From: Apostichopus japonicus
Taxonomy: Eukaryota > Echinodermata > Holothuroidea > Aspidochirotida > Stichopodidae
Direction: 5' to 3'
Length of the DNA stretch: 64,000 nucleotides
Assembly: GCF_037975245.1 (NCBI RefSeq)
Contig: NC_092565.1
Location: forward strand, 7,120,999-7,184,998
Positions within the stretch are counted from its first letter, which is position 1. The number at the start of each line of letters is the position of its first letter. This document shows, one piece after another, positions 1 to 13,598 of the stretch. Both the position numbers and the translations under genes were made by a program. Under the pieces are notes generated by a model. That model had not been told where the DNA came from. It worked only from the letters and a program-made list of their open reading frames with translations, and ran no database searches.

Positions 1-3000
1 TCATTCGATATTTTCACCAGAGAACTTATTTGTATTCTTTACTAAATTGTAACCCACGGATCGGGTACAAAATCCCACACACCCCTTCTTCACACCCCTT
101 CTTCCCACCCCCCCTCCTAACCCTCACCTTCTGAGAATTCTACTCTAGATACAGAGTAGTATGCTATTAGCTGGTTCCTCTTTAAGCAAGATAATCACTT
201 TAAATCCAGGAAATGAGTATTGTTTTTAGATGGAATTACAAGCTATAAGATTGTCATCATTTGTATACACTTAATTCAAATATTCCGCGCTGTTGCTATA
301 GTTACTAATGTCCTACATTGGTTCACAATAGGACATATTGTATAGGATCAATGCTCTTCACATCTTATAACAAAGAGCCTATCAACTGTACATAATACCC
401 TGTAGATAATATCTTGTAGAAACAGACTTTTCTTGTACCAACAGATGAGAAAAAGAGAATTAAGCAACACTAATTTGACCACCAATCATACGGCTCGCTG
501 GTACTGTAGGGCCTATTTCCTATGAATAGTGCCACAAACTTCCACAAACTGTTACAAGGGGATATAGATTTTCATGTAGCACATCACATATAATTCTCAC
601 AGTTAGGCAATGAGGATATGAAGGATAAAAGAGGGATATATATATATCCAAATAAAATATATATCCATGAAGGAAATACATGCATTCCATTCATATATCC
701 TTTACAAACAAGAACACTTACTACGGATATTTGCGAGCCAAGGTGTGCGTCGATCTCAAAGATGAATACACATTTTGATAGTTAAAATATGATGAAACAT
801 GACTCATCATATCAAAACAAACTTTACAGGATATTTTATTAATAACTAAATTAATTTTGCTAGTTTTGTTCATAATAGCAAACCTTTGAAGTTTTTGCCC
901 AGTTTCTTCCTGTTACAATTGTTTTTGGAGACCTAAGGTAACACAGACAAGGTTTACCCGACATGCAGTACATCATCGTTCGTGTAACCACGCCTACATG
1001 GCCACCCCCATACTGTGGGCAAGCCAAGATACACTATGGCTTGAAGGCCCCATCCTGCATTCTATTAAGTACAAGAGGATTTGGGCTCACTACCAGTACC
1101 ACCACCATCCACGACACGTCCACACCAGGACCACATCACCACCACCTACACACAGGACCAAATCCACACCCACAACCAGACCAGAACCAAATCAGCTTGT
1201 GTGTGTCGTAATGATCTACATGGGGCTTTAAGTTTGACTAAGCTGCCCCTCTGGGTTGGTTACCAGTGCTTTTGCAGATAACTACCCCAGGAACTGCTCC
1301 AGCCAATCCATGCCCACTCCCACCCGCCCCCCAAACCCCCATCTTCAAAGTAACTATTTTGGTAAACGAAGAGCAACACTCTTTACAATTACTAAACTGA
1401 TAAACTGACGACAATTCCGACTGATCTGGCTGTCTATCTGGCTGATAAACTAGAAGATACTCAATCTCATACATTTGGTAATTGGGGCGATTACTCTGTT
1501 CCATGAAAATACACCTGTCAGTAGTGTCAACATACCCTCCAGACGTCATAGCAAGTAATGATTTTTTTACAAAATTCTTTATTATACCGAGGGCTAACAA
1601 AGACGGTGGGATTGGGGCAAGATAAACAGATCTGGACTGTTCAAATGCACTGTTAGCTCTCTCGCTTCGGGGCTCTACGCCTGGGAAAAAACTTACACCA
1701 AGCATCGGTAAAAATTGTACAAAGTAAAACAAATTGTTTCTCTTTCCCATAAAAAATATTACTGTGGATGAATGATATACTATCTATGTTTACAGATGCC
1801 TCGGGCTTATGAAGTTTTGCCAGTTTGCAAATGATTGGGAAATTTTGAGATTTGTTCCTTCCATCCCCCACCCCCCCCCCCCCTTTCTCTCTCTACAGTG
1901 GTTAATGGGTGCCATCGTCCCATTTATACTTCCAAGAATAGTGTTGTTCCTCTTGAAAAGTATCATACTTACAGTCTTACACTGGAAAACTGCCCCTTTC
2001 TTATTCATCTTTAATTTTGGCGCTAATTTAAGAATAATTTATTGGTTTCATTTGCATCTTATTTTGTCCTGCAGTTTCATGGACATTACATTTCAAATTA
2101 TCCAGCAACCAAACAACAGATAACTGCAGATTATATCGAGACCAAATTTATGTAGGTTAACTAAAACTTAAGTTCGAGCGCTTTGTAAAATGACCTTTTT
2201 GAAATTGGTCATCAAATTTGATAAACCGAGCAACCAATTATTACAACTGATCAAAATGCATACATCCCCCTAGACATTTCCACCGAGTAAAGCAATAATA
2301 AGAAAAGTGTAATTAAATGAATCATACACAAACATCCAAATATTTGAACACTATAAAATCTTTTTAGATTTCTGTCACTCAATTTGTTGAGCACTCAGAT
2401 GAAGTCAGAACTTAGAAACTTTCAATTTTTTTAATCAGTCTCATTATTTGAAATGTAATTAATTTAAAAGTCAGTGCTATTAAACTGTACTGTTACAAAT
2501 GTCTGAGTATGAAAATTACTAAAATGAATTCACTGAAAACAACACAAACACAATAACAAGCCCCCCCCCAAAAAACTGCATGAACCATTTTCTGGTAGGA
2601 GTGATTGTGAAATTGAATCTAAATATATTCCATAAATAAATTCATATTCTGACTTAGAAGGAATGGGGTATTTGGATTGCAATCCATATTTCTCTGTGTA
2701 ACGGGCCAGTCAACCAATTGTACTTTTTTTCTCTTCCATGACTGACCTCCAATCAGATCTTACGATAAATGAATAACGACCTTCCTGACACAGTAAAACC
2801 CACCAAAATTCAAGTATGATTTAGTGACCAGCAAAAAGGGCTTTACGGAAAGATTTACAATGTGACAGAAAGATGTAAGCCTGCCGCAAATTTTTATGAT
2901 AGTCACAACATTTAGACAGTAAATTGTCAAACGTTAGTCGTTTATACAAATCTTGACTCTTGGAGTTGACTAACTGAAGGAGTTGGGAAATTTGTTACTG

Positions 3001-3525
3001 CTGTTGCTGGGTACGGTAAGAGAGAGGGAGAGAGAGCAATTTTAAGAATTTGTCTAATTTTTATAATTTTGAGTTGATTTTGATTCATGTTTTGATGCTA
3101 CTTAATGCTAAAATTCCATCAAAATGTTGTTAATTAATTTCACTTATTAAGTCTCTTTTTGAATAAGTTTTCAAAGTAAAAAGCAAAATATTTTATTTCA
3201 CTTACGGTACATGGACGCATGAGAATACGTTATTCTTTATCCAAATTTGTCCCCCTCATTGACCCTGGGGCTGTATCCCAACATGACCTCCTTTCTCATT
3301 TGCCCTGTGTACATGCAATGCGAGGGGGAGGGGGGGGTTGTCAGATATTAACATGTTATGACAGCAAATGCAACAACCTTGCAAGTTTGTGGACCTTGTA
3401 TCTTTTGTCAACAAGAAGAGACATTTAATACATATATTTTATTATATCTTAGACTTTAATTAGATGCATGAAGACAAATTTCGCTCCACCGAAATTATTC
3501 CCGCTTTATCATGTTTATTTCTCAC
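1..3525. other. No recognised gene; presumed distal intron or flank
   Basis: This lies downstream (minus sense) of the cysteine-rich domain exon, so further exons of that gene might be expected here, but I could not identify any. It holds C-rich low complexity (61-125), an ACC-rich stretch (1080-1200) and short AT palindromes such as GGATATATATATATCC near 634. A 170-codon minus frame at 1238-1750 lacks recognisable motifs. Confidence 0.6.
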
Positions 3526-4085
3526 CTGATCAATATGGTTTGCACAGGGTCCGCAAGTCCCCCCATCTTGGGCGGCATTGTAGGCGAAACATCCGTCCAC
3601 ACTCTGGGCCTGCTCCCACTTGAGCTTTTTTAACATCCTGTGGTCCTCCCAGGAACAGAGTCTCCATCCATTGCCACACAAATGGCTAGCATTATAAATA
3701 TGTCCCGACCATGCCCCTTCACAAGCAGATAACCAGTTTTCTGTGATGAGATTTTCTGTCGAACCGTCAGCGCATCCTACGAAAATGAGAAATTTTGAAG
3801 GTTCAATAATTTTTGCTGTGCAGTAAAACTTTTCTTTACATTTCATTTTGTTTGCTTTTCCAGAATAATAAAACTCAATATATTTTTTAACAATAAAAAA
3901 TTCATATAATTGTGTCAGTTGCTTAAAATCCTTGCCAGCAGATATTTACATCAGAGTAGTATAATGACTATCAAAAATATCATTAATCACAATAATAATA
4001 ATAATAAATAACATTTATATAGCGCCTAATGCAAAAAGTGTCTAAACCCTTGACAAAGGAAAATTGGAATATTATTATAGGGTAT

Positions 4086-4142
<57 letters not shown>

Positions 4143-7100
4143 TGGACAAAAACATTTGAAACACAGAAATACCAATGCTAAAAGTTTTAATACCAATTTT
4201 TGTAGGTTAGGTAGATTGAAGTGCACTGGTAGAGATGGGACAGGTCAGAGGCAATGAGTGAAGTAATTCAAACAATTTTGGTAAAATATCACTGTCCAAA
4301 AAAAGGTTGCTGAAATCAAAAATTGGAAAAAGAGAGAGAAAAAAGTATGTCTAATTAGCTGATTATTTCATTCAATTTTATTTTATTCTAATCTATTCTT
4401 ATCTTAAATGACACCTTTGAAATGTGATAGTGTTAAAGTGGGATTTTAGAATTATATTTTCATTTTTTTCCTCAAATTTTTGGGTTAATTACATTTGTTG
4501 ATTATTGGACTGAAACAACTAACTTCCAAATAATAAAATAAACATAGTATCCACCTTCTGATGATAATTTATTTAGAGTTGATATTTGAATCCAGCTCTC
4601 AGTACTGTTTTAATATGAAATTATGACAGGCTGAAATTGTCCTGTCTAGCATTCAGGATTTCCATTTCCATTAAAGCATTTTGAGAGAAGTATCATAATG
4701 TTATCTTTCAATTGTGCCATAATTCTGGTTTTGAATACTTTTATAATTTAGTACTATAATGATAATAATTCACAAAACCAGGAACAAGCAAATGACTGTA
4801 AACACATTCATCTCTTTAACAGGGGTGGGGGGGGGGAGGGGGAGGAGAGTGGGTTATTATGTGCAATCAATTGATGGCTTTAATAAAAAAGTCAGAAATT
4901 CCAAGATCAAGACAAAATATGGTTCAGTATACCACAAATCTTCAAAAAGCCAGGACACAAGAAAAATCAATACTATTTCCAAAAAGAAACGACACCACAT
5001 AACATATAACACTATTTTTATATTCTTGATGGCCATTTTTTTCCCCCTCATATTTTCGTTACTGCAGCAAACAAGTAACTTCCTACGGAATTTGCTCGTA
5101 ACCGATACGTCCTAGACATATTTCTGGCTGTATATGCACCGGTTGGAAATATTGAGCGATAAACCTGACAAGTACCCCCACACGGTAGGTGTCCTCCACG
5201 TATTTGACAAAATCGACAGGTGTGGATCTGAAATTGACTCAAAGCCTTCAAAACCTATCAAAATTATGGACTTAGGATTATACTTTTATCAAGTAAAAAT
5301 AACTGGAAACTTTGACGGAAACCATACAAGTTATTGTTTTGTTCCCTTCTACGCCCTTTGCTTGGAACATTTTTCCATTTTCTTTTCATTTTTTATAAAT
5401 GGTACGGAAGGAGTTTTTTTTTTAATCAGTAATCCTACTGTTTCAAAAGATGAGGTTGATATTTCATACTTTCGAAATGAGTTTAAAGTTAGTCTGCGGT
5501 GAGACATTGAAATTTAGAGCGTTTTTTTTTAAAGAAAAGTCGGTCTCAGCCGAAAAGGCGGAGAAGCCTGATACAGGTTCATCTAGTTTCATAGCTGCAT
5601 GCAAGATCTTGAAAGGAACTTTAAACTTTGTCTCTTTCAGTCCTCAGTGTTGTTTGTTTGTTTTTTTTGCTTATTAAACTTAATTTATTCATGATAATTA
5701 ACTGATACGATCATGTCTGGTTTATTGTCGATGAACAATATTAAATCAATCCGCAATTAACTATTTTATAATTACATTTTATTTTGATGTTACAGGAAAT
5801 TTGACATTTATCCGACTTGAAAAAAAGAGACTTTCAGTCAAGTCTGACACAAATTGTTCTACTAATTTCCCCCAAATTTTGATCGCCTTTGAAAATTTTC
5901 AATGCAATTAATTAAATTTCAATGCCATTCAAAATGTTCTCATTTTTAATATTCGAAAAGAATTAACGTAACATACATTGTACAAATCCGAACAAGAACA
6001 TTTAATTAACATGTAATTTACTGTACCATTAATAGGACTACAAGTTTTATGTCCTTTTATAAGTATGCAAAGTATCTATGCAAAGTGTATGTAAATTTGA
6101 CTCAGCGGGGGCCTTAAAATATGCTATCAAATTAATATGTGTAGCCTTAATTAATGTGTGAAAAGTGTACAAAACTCAGAGTAATTAACATTCATAAGAA
6201 ACTTTTATTGAGGTGTTTTTGACATCTGTTAGAACAATATGCCATAAAACCTACGTACCGTAGACAACAAAACTATAATTTGAGCAGATTTTGTTACAAA
6301 ATACACCACAGCTGAAGGCACAGTATCAGGCAAGAAAGAAAACAGTTGTCGCTCGCTCTATAAATAAGAAGCGTCCTTCACTGTTGCAGGAAGCCTTCCC
6401 TTCCACAGGAAGTTCTACAAATTTATTAGTCCTTTTTGATCAGTCTCATGGGTGGAAACAAATTGACTGGTAAATCCGCAATACCAGAGGGAGAAATTCG
6501 GCCTCTTTTAAAAGGACAACAAAAAAATTGATTGGAGGGATCTCGGTTAAAAAAGAAGCTATTGTTATCAGATGGTAGAAAAGGAAAGTTGCAAAATAAT
6601 TTGTAACCGCTACTCCTTTCTGATGCTAATAGGAGAGTCAACTCCAATTTGAGTCAGACACACAGAGGGGTTTAATAGGGTATCACAAAGGGGCTTACAG
6701 AGTTACACAAATGACTTTTTAAGAAATTTCTAAAGGTAGTCAAGACTTTAAACAAGTCTGGGAACAGTGCACTTGGGTACCACATCCAGCAATTTATGTT
6801 AAATGCAAATGGAAGCAAGCTGAAAAATTGTTAGACATAATTTCTAACACTATTTTCCAGAACATCCTTAGGGTCCCATTACGCAGATCTTGCCTATATA
6901 AAAGCCCTTACTAGATACCCCACTTTTTCCATAAAAAGTAATGAGCCATTGGTCGGGTAGTTCAGGTAGGGTACCCCAGTTTTTACAGAAAAAGTGGGGT
7001 ATCTAGGCGGGTATTCTTATAGGCAAGATATGTGTAATGAAAGTGTTTCTAAACAAATATGACAAGGGTTGAAAGAGGGATAAATTTGTCTCTTTTAAAA

Positions 7101-10100
7101 GGACAATTACCTTGGCAAAAAAACCCCCTCAAAACAACGTGTTATTTAAGAAGGAACACAGGAAGCTGTGGTTGTAGGGAAGAAAGTTAAACACTAGAGA
7201 TGATTAAATTGTATTCCGTGACATTAAGTACTTTGAAGTAGGCAGCAAAATTACAAACTTGTGGTTAACATTGAACTTTAGCTGACCACTTTTAGTCTTA
7301 TTCTAGCATATTTGGGAGGTAGAGTAGAAGGGAAACACATATGACCCTTTTCAGCCTGAAAAGGTTCAGCCAGATGCCAAAGCTTTTACACATTTGGTTA
7401 GTGCATGCATAGCATCTTTTATGACACATACAGTCACAATTACAAAACTTGTAAGTACTACAAACTTTGTCAAAAGTACACAATAATCACCAACACACAG
7501 TTAAAATCCATCCTGAAAAGGACAAGCAAGATTAAGTGGCAAATTTGGCTGATTGTAATGTAATAGCTCAGTTTGTAGCCAATTAAACTGTAAGTTTCTC
7601 TCCATGACACAAAAAGCAACGAAATTCTTTTCTCATTCAGTTTGAAGGAGTGCTTGATGACTTAATAGATTTGGGACAATACTGTCCTCGTTATCAGCCT
7701 ACGGTCTGTCTCTCTCTCTCTACAATTGTGGCCCTGGCATGGGACCGTGGCGTCAGTGCGACAATAGGTGCTTAAAAAATAAAGGTGCAAATCTCTCAAG
7801 AATTAGTTCCCGCCAAGGAAAACTACTCTTTTTTTCCTTCTTCTTCAAAACTCTCCCCGAGGACAGGAATCTCTGTTTGGGGGTTGGGAGTGTAGCATTG
7901 ACCAATCAGGTTGTTGCTTAATGGCCTACTGGGAGATACTAGAACCAGAAGATGCTCCCAAGCTATTGACAGAGATGAGCTTGGTGAACAAATTTTAATG
8001 AAAAGAAGAATACATTTTAAAAAAGAAGAAGGGGAAGAAGAAATACAAATAATGGCTAAGGGCCCTTGTTGATGGGAGTCAAGATACTATATACTTTCAC
8101 GCTGGACTATTGAACTTGGGAGGAGTTTATTCCTCTCCCCTCTATTCAGGGTTTGTTGATAAAACAGAAACCCCCCCAAGGAAAAAAATAAAATGAAGGG
8201 CGTGCAGAGATTATGTTATGGGATTACAATGGGCAGAAAGCTGGCATCTTTACAATTGATGCAACAACATAAAATCTTCAAATGTGCTGAAAAACAGAGC
8301 ATTGTCCTTAGTAACTATTATTGATTGTTCAAAGTTGCGTTGGTGTATTTTCTGTTCATTGTCGTATATGTATACATGTGTGAATGCGTGTGTGTGCTTC
8401 CAACACAGGTACTGGAGATTTCAGAAACTCTACGGAAAGGTGAAAATATATGGTCACCACATTCCGTCGAATCAGAAAAGGTCAGACGAAACAATAGAAG
8501 AATAATAGGAATAATTACACATATGGGGTTAAATGAGAATTCCTTCAAAGCTTTAAATTATCTCCAGATCTTTAGTCACAATTAATACTGCAGTAAAACA
8601 GAAAGATATTTCCATAAACTAATACTTTTTTCTGTCTTAAATCTGCTATGTATGTATGTATTTTAGATCCTCCTGCAAGCAGGAACTTGCGAAGACACCA
8701 TCATTGGCTTATCAAAGCCGCAAGCTGACCGAAGTCAGTCTCGTAGATTCATAACTAATAATTAACGTCCATGATTATGAATTGTCAACAACTCTGTAAC
8801 TGGACTACATACATTAATCTTGGAGTGACTCAAACTCGGGACCTTATGATTGAAAGGCACCGGTAACCGGTGTAAGTATAAGTGTATAAGTATATAAGTG
8901 TATAAGTGTAAGTGTAAGTATAAGTGTAAGTATAATATAAAAATACAATATACAATAAAATTTTGTCTATTACTCTTTTATATTTCTCTAGCCAAATACT
9001 TACAATAAATTTTGTCTGAGATTTGTATTTTGGTAAAATAATGTACAGGTTGGGGATTTTGTACTTTGAAGAGTTTTAATAAACAATGAACAAAGTTGGC
9101 GAAGCCTGGCAGTTCATTGGATTTCAATAAGGATATATATACTATATATACCCATGAACCTTGAACAAGGATATATTACTATATATACCCATGTACCTTC
9201 ACATTTCCTCGATATGACGACGACAATTAGACGTCGTGCTCCCCTACGTTACATTTTCTTGGTTTTTGATTGAAACCAAAAATGGATACACATGTGAGTT
9301 CACAAAGTATTTTAATGTCCCATCACAATAATCCCCTTCACCAGAGGGCTTGATTGTTGTGGTATCATTGTTCTATAAATGGTTGGGGTTTTTTCTTTTG
9401 CTGATGAGGTAAAGTAGAGCCTCTCTCGCACTCTCTCCCTTTGAACTGTAAAAAGCATTTAAGCAATTGACTGATCTGAAACGCTTACGGATAAAAAAAA
9501 GAAAAAGAAAAAAAAAGAAGCAATTCAATCTATTTGTAAAGATCTAGGGGGAGAGCCCGAAGCGGTAAACGACTCAATTACTACCAACAGTCAAAAGTAG
9601 GACAAAGAATGTAATAGAGTCCTTAATAAAGTAAGAGAAGAGTAGTAGGAAAGATACTTATAGCAATCAGACCACAAGAGTTTTGATCAATGGTTACTGC
9701 TATGGTTAGGCCCACTTTATAATTTCAGAGTGAAACAGTTTCAAATTTAGAGCATGCATTTGTAACAGTTACATGGAGACCAATTGCATACACCTATCAA
9801 ATGCAGATTGTTGTTATTTTACACAGTAATTGTCAAAACAAAATTACACGAATTGAAGTCTTACGGATTTTGTCTCCTTCCCAGCTTTCCACTCTAGTAG
9901 CTCTTCCTCCCCTACCCTACTGACCCGGGCCTCTCACACGCCACAGCGAGTAATTTATTTGGTGTCCCCTAGCAAAACTTGCTACATAAATGCAAATTTA
10001 ATGGTCAAATTTGATGATTACACAACGTGCTGCAAGCAAAAGATGTCCACCGCAGCGTTTTGTACACATTGAAAGTTTGAAACCTAATTTAAATTTCTAG

Positions 10101-13100
10101 ATGCTATCCAAAACAATTAAACGATTAGTTATAAAACTTCTGATTTTCTGTACAAAATGTAAATTTGGCAGTTTCTCCTGCCATGTAAACCACAAGTTCC
10201 AAGAAGAACTTCACTGTAATAATTGTTTTAAACAAATTTGTAAATTTGCGATGTATTTCATTCTGCAAGTGTTTTGAGGTGCACAGTGTCATAAATTTTA
10301 CTTTCCAGTTATTTTTATTATATCGTCATTAATTAATATTATACAGTATATTAAATTTTATTAATGTAAATAACATTTTTCGCTAGGTTTTGTTCAAACT
10401 TCTAAAGAAAATGACACATTAATGCATACTAATATATTTTGGGATCTGTGGATTTAAGAAAATGGTTGCCAAAGTTTGTATTCAATAATTTTAAGAATAG
10501 AAATTCAAATTTCAAGATTATTAGTTTTTCCATCCTTTGTTTTTGATTATTGAGAATTCGATTAAAAATTGTTCCTCTTTTTCATCCTTCTCAAGTATTA
10601 ATATAAAACAATTAAAATTTCCAAATCACAAGACTATAATCTCTAATTCCTTGAAATTCAGAACTCTAACAATTCCCCTTCCTTCTTTAAATAAAATCAA
10701 TATTTTCACAAAATGAGAAACTTCCAGACTTATGAAAAATGAATCCCACATTAGTCATTCTTACCAGGACCTACAGGAAACAATTACCGGGAGATGAAAG
10801 ACAATTAAGCATCTTGAGATCCAACACATCAAAGACATTTCATTCAACGAGAATGCATCCTCTCAGTGAAAGATCTTCTTGGACCACCCATTGTCATAGA
10901 GTTAAATCACAAATGATGGAACAGCATATATATACATAGTGAATACAGATGATTGCAGAAGAGTTATGTTAGCCATTCAGTTAATGTAAAATATGGAGGC
11001 ATGCATAGATCACTTTTCACATTGGGGTTGTGATCTTCAAAACCAAATGACTTAAAAACACAAACATGTCTCTGTTTGTTTATTGGCATTTTAGTCCATT
11101 TAATTGTTTTGGTTTGTTTGAGAGATCCAATGCTATTCAGAGAGCTGCTGTGTGTTTTTACAAGAACATGGTCCAAACTAGAGCTACTTAATTAACTTTG
11201 CTATAATACGATGAGTTGAATATCGAGACTCATATATCACAACCAGGGACCTTCCCCTCCCCCCCCCCTTGCCGACACTGGAGAGGCAGAAGGGGTAGCT
11301 TTGACCACAGTCAATAATTTTTTCAGTGCTCAATGATGTTCACATGGACAGACGTGGTGTACGTCGTCGCCAAAGAAAGAAATTGCAAACTTATTGTAGA
11401 ATAGCCCGACGCGTGGTTTCACCAAAATCAAATGTGTTCAAATTATTCCCAAGCGCAAATCTTTTATGAAAACTAGTTACATCATTGTAGGGTTAGCAAG
11501 TGCTTAGCCGCCTTATTTTTTTGGGGGGGGGTTGGGAAAGGTGGGGGGATGCAAAAGATGGCTGTCAGCCCTTGGGAGAAATTTATAAAGAGGATGTGGA
11601 GGGGTTCTCCTCCCAATTTGAGCAATGTTTGTTAGGGTAAGGAGGGATTAGATGCAAAATAATGCTATATTTATTAAATCATTTCCACTGTTTGAATTTG
11701 TGTGAAATGTTGGCAGCATATACGACTTCGAGCGCATGTGTTTAATATAAAGATGTAAGCCATTTGGAAGAAAGTGTGTAAAAGTTTGGCTGCAGTGTTG
11801 GGTGTTGGGTAAACCCACTAGTGCAGTTTATATATATATATATGCAAAGTTGATCTTGAAGATAATATACACACATCAAGATCAAATCTTCTCTTCTCTT
11901 TCTTGGAATCTGGATCAATTTATGAGAATCTGACATAGAAATGAAATGTACAACCAGGGAGTTGTTGTGGAACAACTCCCTGGTACAACACCGTGGTGGG
12001 ATTGACATGGTTGTCACAGGGCCTAATCCAGATTCAATAATATTCTTTTGATTCTGTTAATATTTTTTTAATTTGGATATATACGTCCCTCAAGTCTCTT
12101 GCAAGCAAGTCTGTCATTTTAATTGGTAAGTGTAACTGATATGAGACCAAATTTTGTAAAAAGAGTTTTATTTTTGTGAAAAAAATGTTATTCCCCCAGA
12201 ACATCTATCATTAAAATGTTATCTTGTTTCAATTACACAATTGCACAACCATTCCACAGAATGAAATGGTCATGTCAAGGATCAGAAACCACCATTACAT
12301 TACAGTGTAGTGATAAACATTTTATGAGCAATTTCAGTTTCATCTTAGAAGCACCGGCAGCTATCAGGGAAACAAACAGTTGTTTTACTTTATTGCTGTG
12401 TGAATATACTGCCAGATTTTAATATTCTGTAAAAGATTAAAGACAAATTTTGAGCATTCTGCATTGCTAAAATCATTTGGGAGTTGTGTAGGATGCATAC
12501 AACAAAAGATATGACGAGGGGGGGGGCGGGGTGGGGATTATGGTACATGGTAAGGGATGTGTCTTAGAATGGTATGGCAGATAGTCTTTTGTTTTATTTG
12601 TTGGAAGGGACACTTGCAAATTTTGTATAACAATTTCTGATAACAAAACAGCCTGGTCGGGACCTATGAACATTAACTGTTTATGTTAATGAATTAATTG
12701 TGATCAATATTCAAAGGAAAAATGTCAAAATCGAATCCCTTGCACATTTTAGCATGTGCAAGAAATGTTGCCTGGAGATTTCAACAGATACAAGTTGAAG
12801 TTAAAAATGTATCAACAAAGGAATGTTGTCAAAAGTACATTTAAATCATTTTGTTAATCTTTCAATTCATGAGTGACCAATTATTTGATATTCTAGCATA
12901 TTGGGGACGGCTATGTACCGATGATGTGTTATTCTATGAGTTAAAAACGATGGATGTTCTCTTTCCTCCTGTTAAATGTTTACATACCATAGCGTGTGCA
13001 GTAAGCGCTATTAAATGTGTACAGTATACTTGCTGTACATTTAAAATTTAAATATATATTTCATAGTGACTGCATGTATGGCAATACTTGTTCCAAATGA

Positions 13101-13598
13101 CGACAAATTTAATGATAACACATTTCGGTTGATAGTCACAGCCTGAATGTTGTTTGTGCAAAGATTCATGTGGAGATATATACGATGGTTTAAAACAAGA
13201 AGTGATCAAATTTAATACAACTCAAGTAAATGAATATAACAAATGAAAAAAAAAATGGATATAAAACGAATGAACGAATAAGGGTGATTAAAAATAAATG
13301 AATGAATAAATGGATGAATGCAATGAGTGGATGAACACAATGAATGGATTATATAAAGGAACAAAGTTTCCGGGTATTCACAACAAGAACAATTATATCT
13401 AGCAAAACATAACAACTAAATGATGTCGAAAAAAATGATGAAATTTGAAATGTGCGTATGACATGTAAGTTGCAGAAATGACATGAAAAAACATGACAAA
13501 ATCAGTGAAATGTAACATGGAAATTTTTCCTCACCGGTTTGAGAAGCTTCGACGAACATCAACGATCCCGCCAGGATGATGACACACACTAAATCCAT
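3526..13598 (-). CDS. Probable secreted cysteine-rich protein (partial)
   Basis: Two minus-strand exons appear to belong together. Exon 13535-13598 encodes MDLVCVIILAGSLMFVEASQ, a good signal peptide, and ends in phase 1 at a gtgagg donor. Exon 3526-3776 starts in the matching phase after a tag acceptor, ends in phase 0 at a gtgaga donor, and encodes 83 codons. Its domain shows CEGAWSGH, NASHLCGNGWRLCSWEDH, a Leu/Trp stretch and GCFAYNAAQDGGTCGPC, with seven further cysteines after the first. The spacing suggests a disulfide-bonded extracellular module. I do not recognise a named family with certainty and give no function. A CCAAT-type box lies about 100 bp upstream of the ATG (ATTGG at 13695-13699 on the plus strand). 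Joining the exons across a 9.8-kb intron is inference from orientation and phase; they could belong to two genes. Later exons, which should lie below 3526, were not recognised. Confidence 0.5.
4082..4143. repeat. (TA)n microsatellite
   Basis: About 60 bp of near-perfect TA. Just upstream, at 3991-4030, is (AAT)n followed by ACATTTATATAGCGCC, a phrase I associate with dispersed repeats in marine invertebrates. Confidence 0.95.
6877..7039. mobile_element. Foldback element (163 bp)
   Basis: Two arms of roughly 60 bp are inverse copies of each other. They share ATCTTGCCTATA and CTAGATACCCCACTTTTTC, with a short central spacer. The outer ends are CATTAC/GTAATG. The whole would fold into one long imperfect hairpin, as expected for a foldback MITE. 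No clear target duplication was found. Confidence 0.65.
8660..8870 (-). mobile_element. Possible tRNA-derived SINE
   Basis: Read on the minus strand, the start looks like the 3' half of a tRNA: GTCCCGAGTTTGAGTC resembles a T-arm with a pol III B box (plus-strand GACTCAAACTC at 8827-8837). The A box is not clear. A short-tandem AAGTGTAT tract adjoins it. Boundaries are approximate. Confidence 0.3.
8871..8945. repeat. AAGTGTAT-type microsatellite
   Basis: Interspersed TAAGTGTAAG and TAAGTATA units with no longer period. Confidence 0.8.
9128..9205. repeat. Two direct copies of a 40-odd-bp AT-rich unit
   Basis: AAGGATATAT, ACTATATATACCCATG and ACCTT recur twice in tandem. Confidence 0.7.
11953..11984. 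other. Perfect 14-bp hairpin with 4-base loop
   Basis: ACCAGGGAGTTGTT, loop GTGG, then AACAACTCCCTGGT. No mismatch occurs in the 14 pairs. It is isolated from any recognised gene. Confidence 0.85.
13220..13350. repeat. Degenerate GAAT/GGAT tetramer repeat
   Basis: AATGAATGAATAAATGGATG and similar tetramers, about 190 bp below the donor of the signal-peptide exon, inside the presumed large intron. Confidence 0.7.

Larger units (their letters stand above)
3777..13534. other. Presumed 9.8-kb intron of the secreted-protein gene
   Basis: No exon-like segment is convincing on either strand. It contains the foldback element (6877-7039), a possible SINE (8660-8870), AT microsatellites and the perfect hairpin at 11953-11984. 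If the two minus-strand exons belong to different genes, this is intergenic. Confidence 0.5.

Noticed and set aside
1238-1750. 170-codon minus-strand gene
   Set aside because: It has no recognisable motif, a low-complexity C-terminus and no convincing splice partners. It could be a chance frame or a UTR.
5134-5502. 122-codon plus-strand gene
   Set aside because: No family motif, no flanking splice consensus that makes sense, and an overlapping minus frame of similar quality. It looks like chance.
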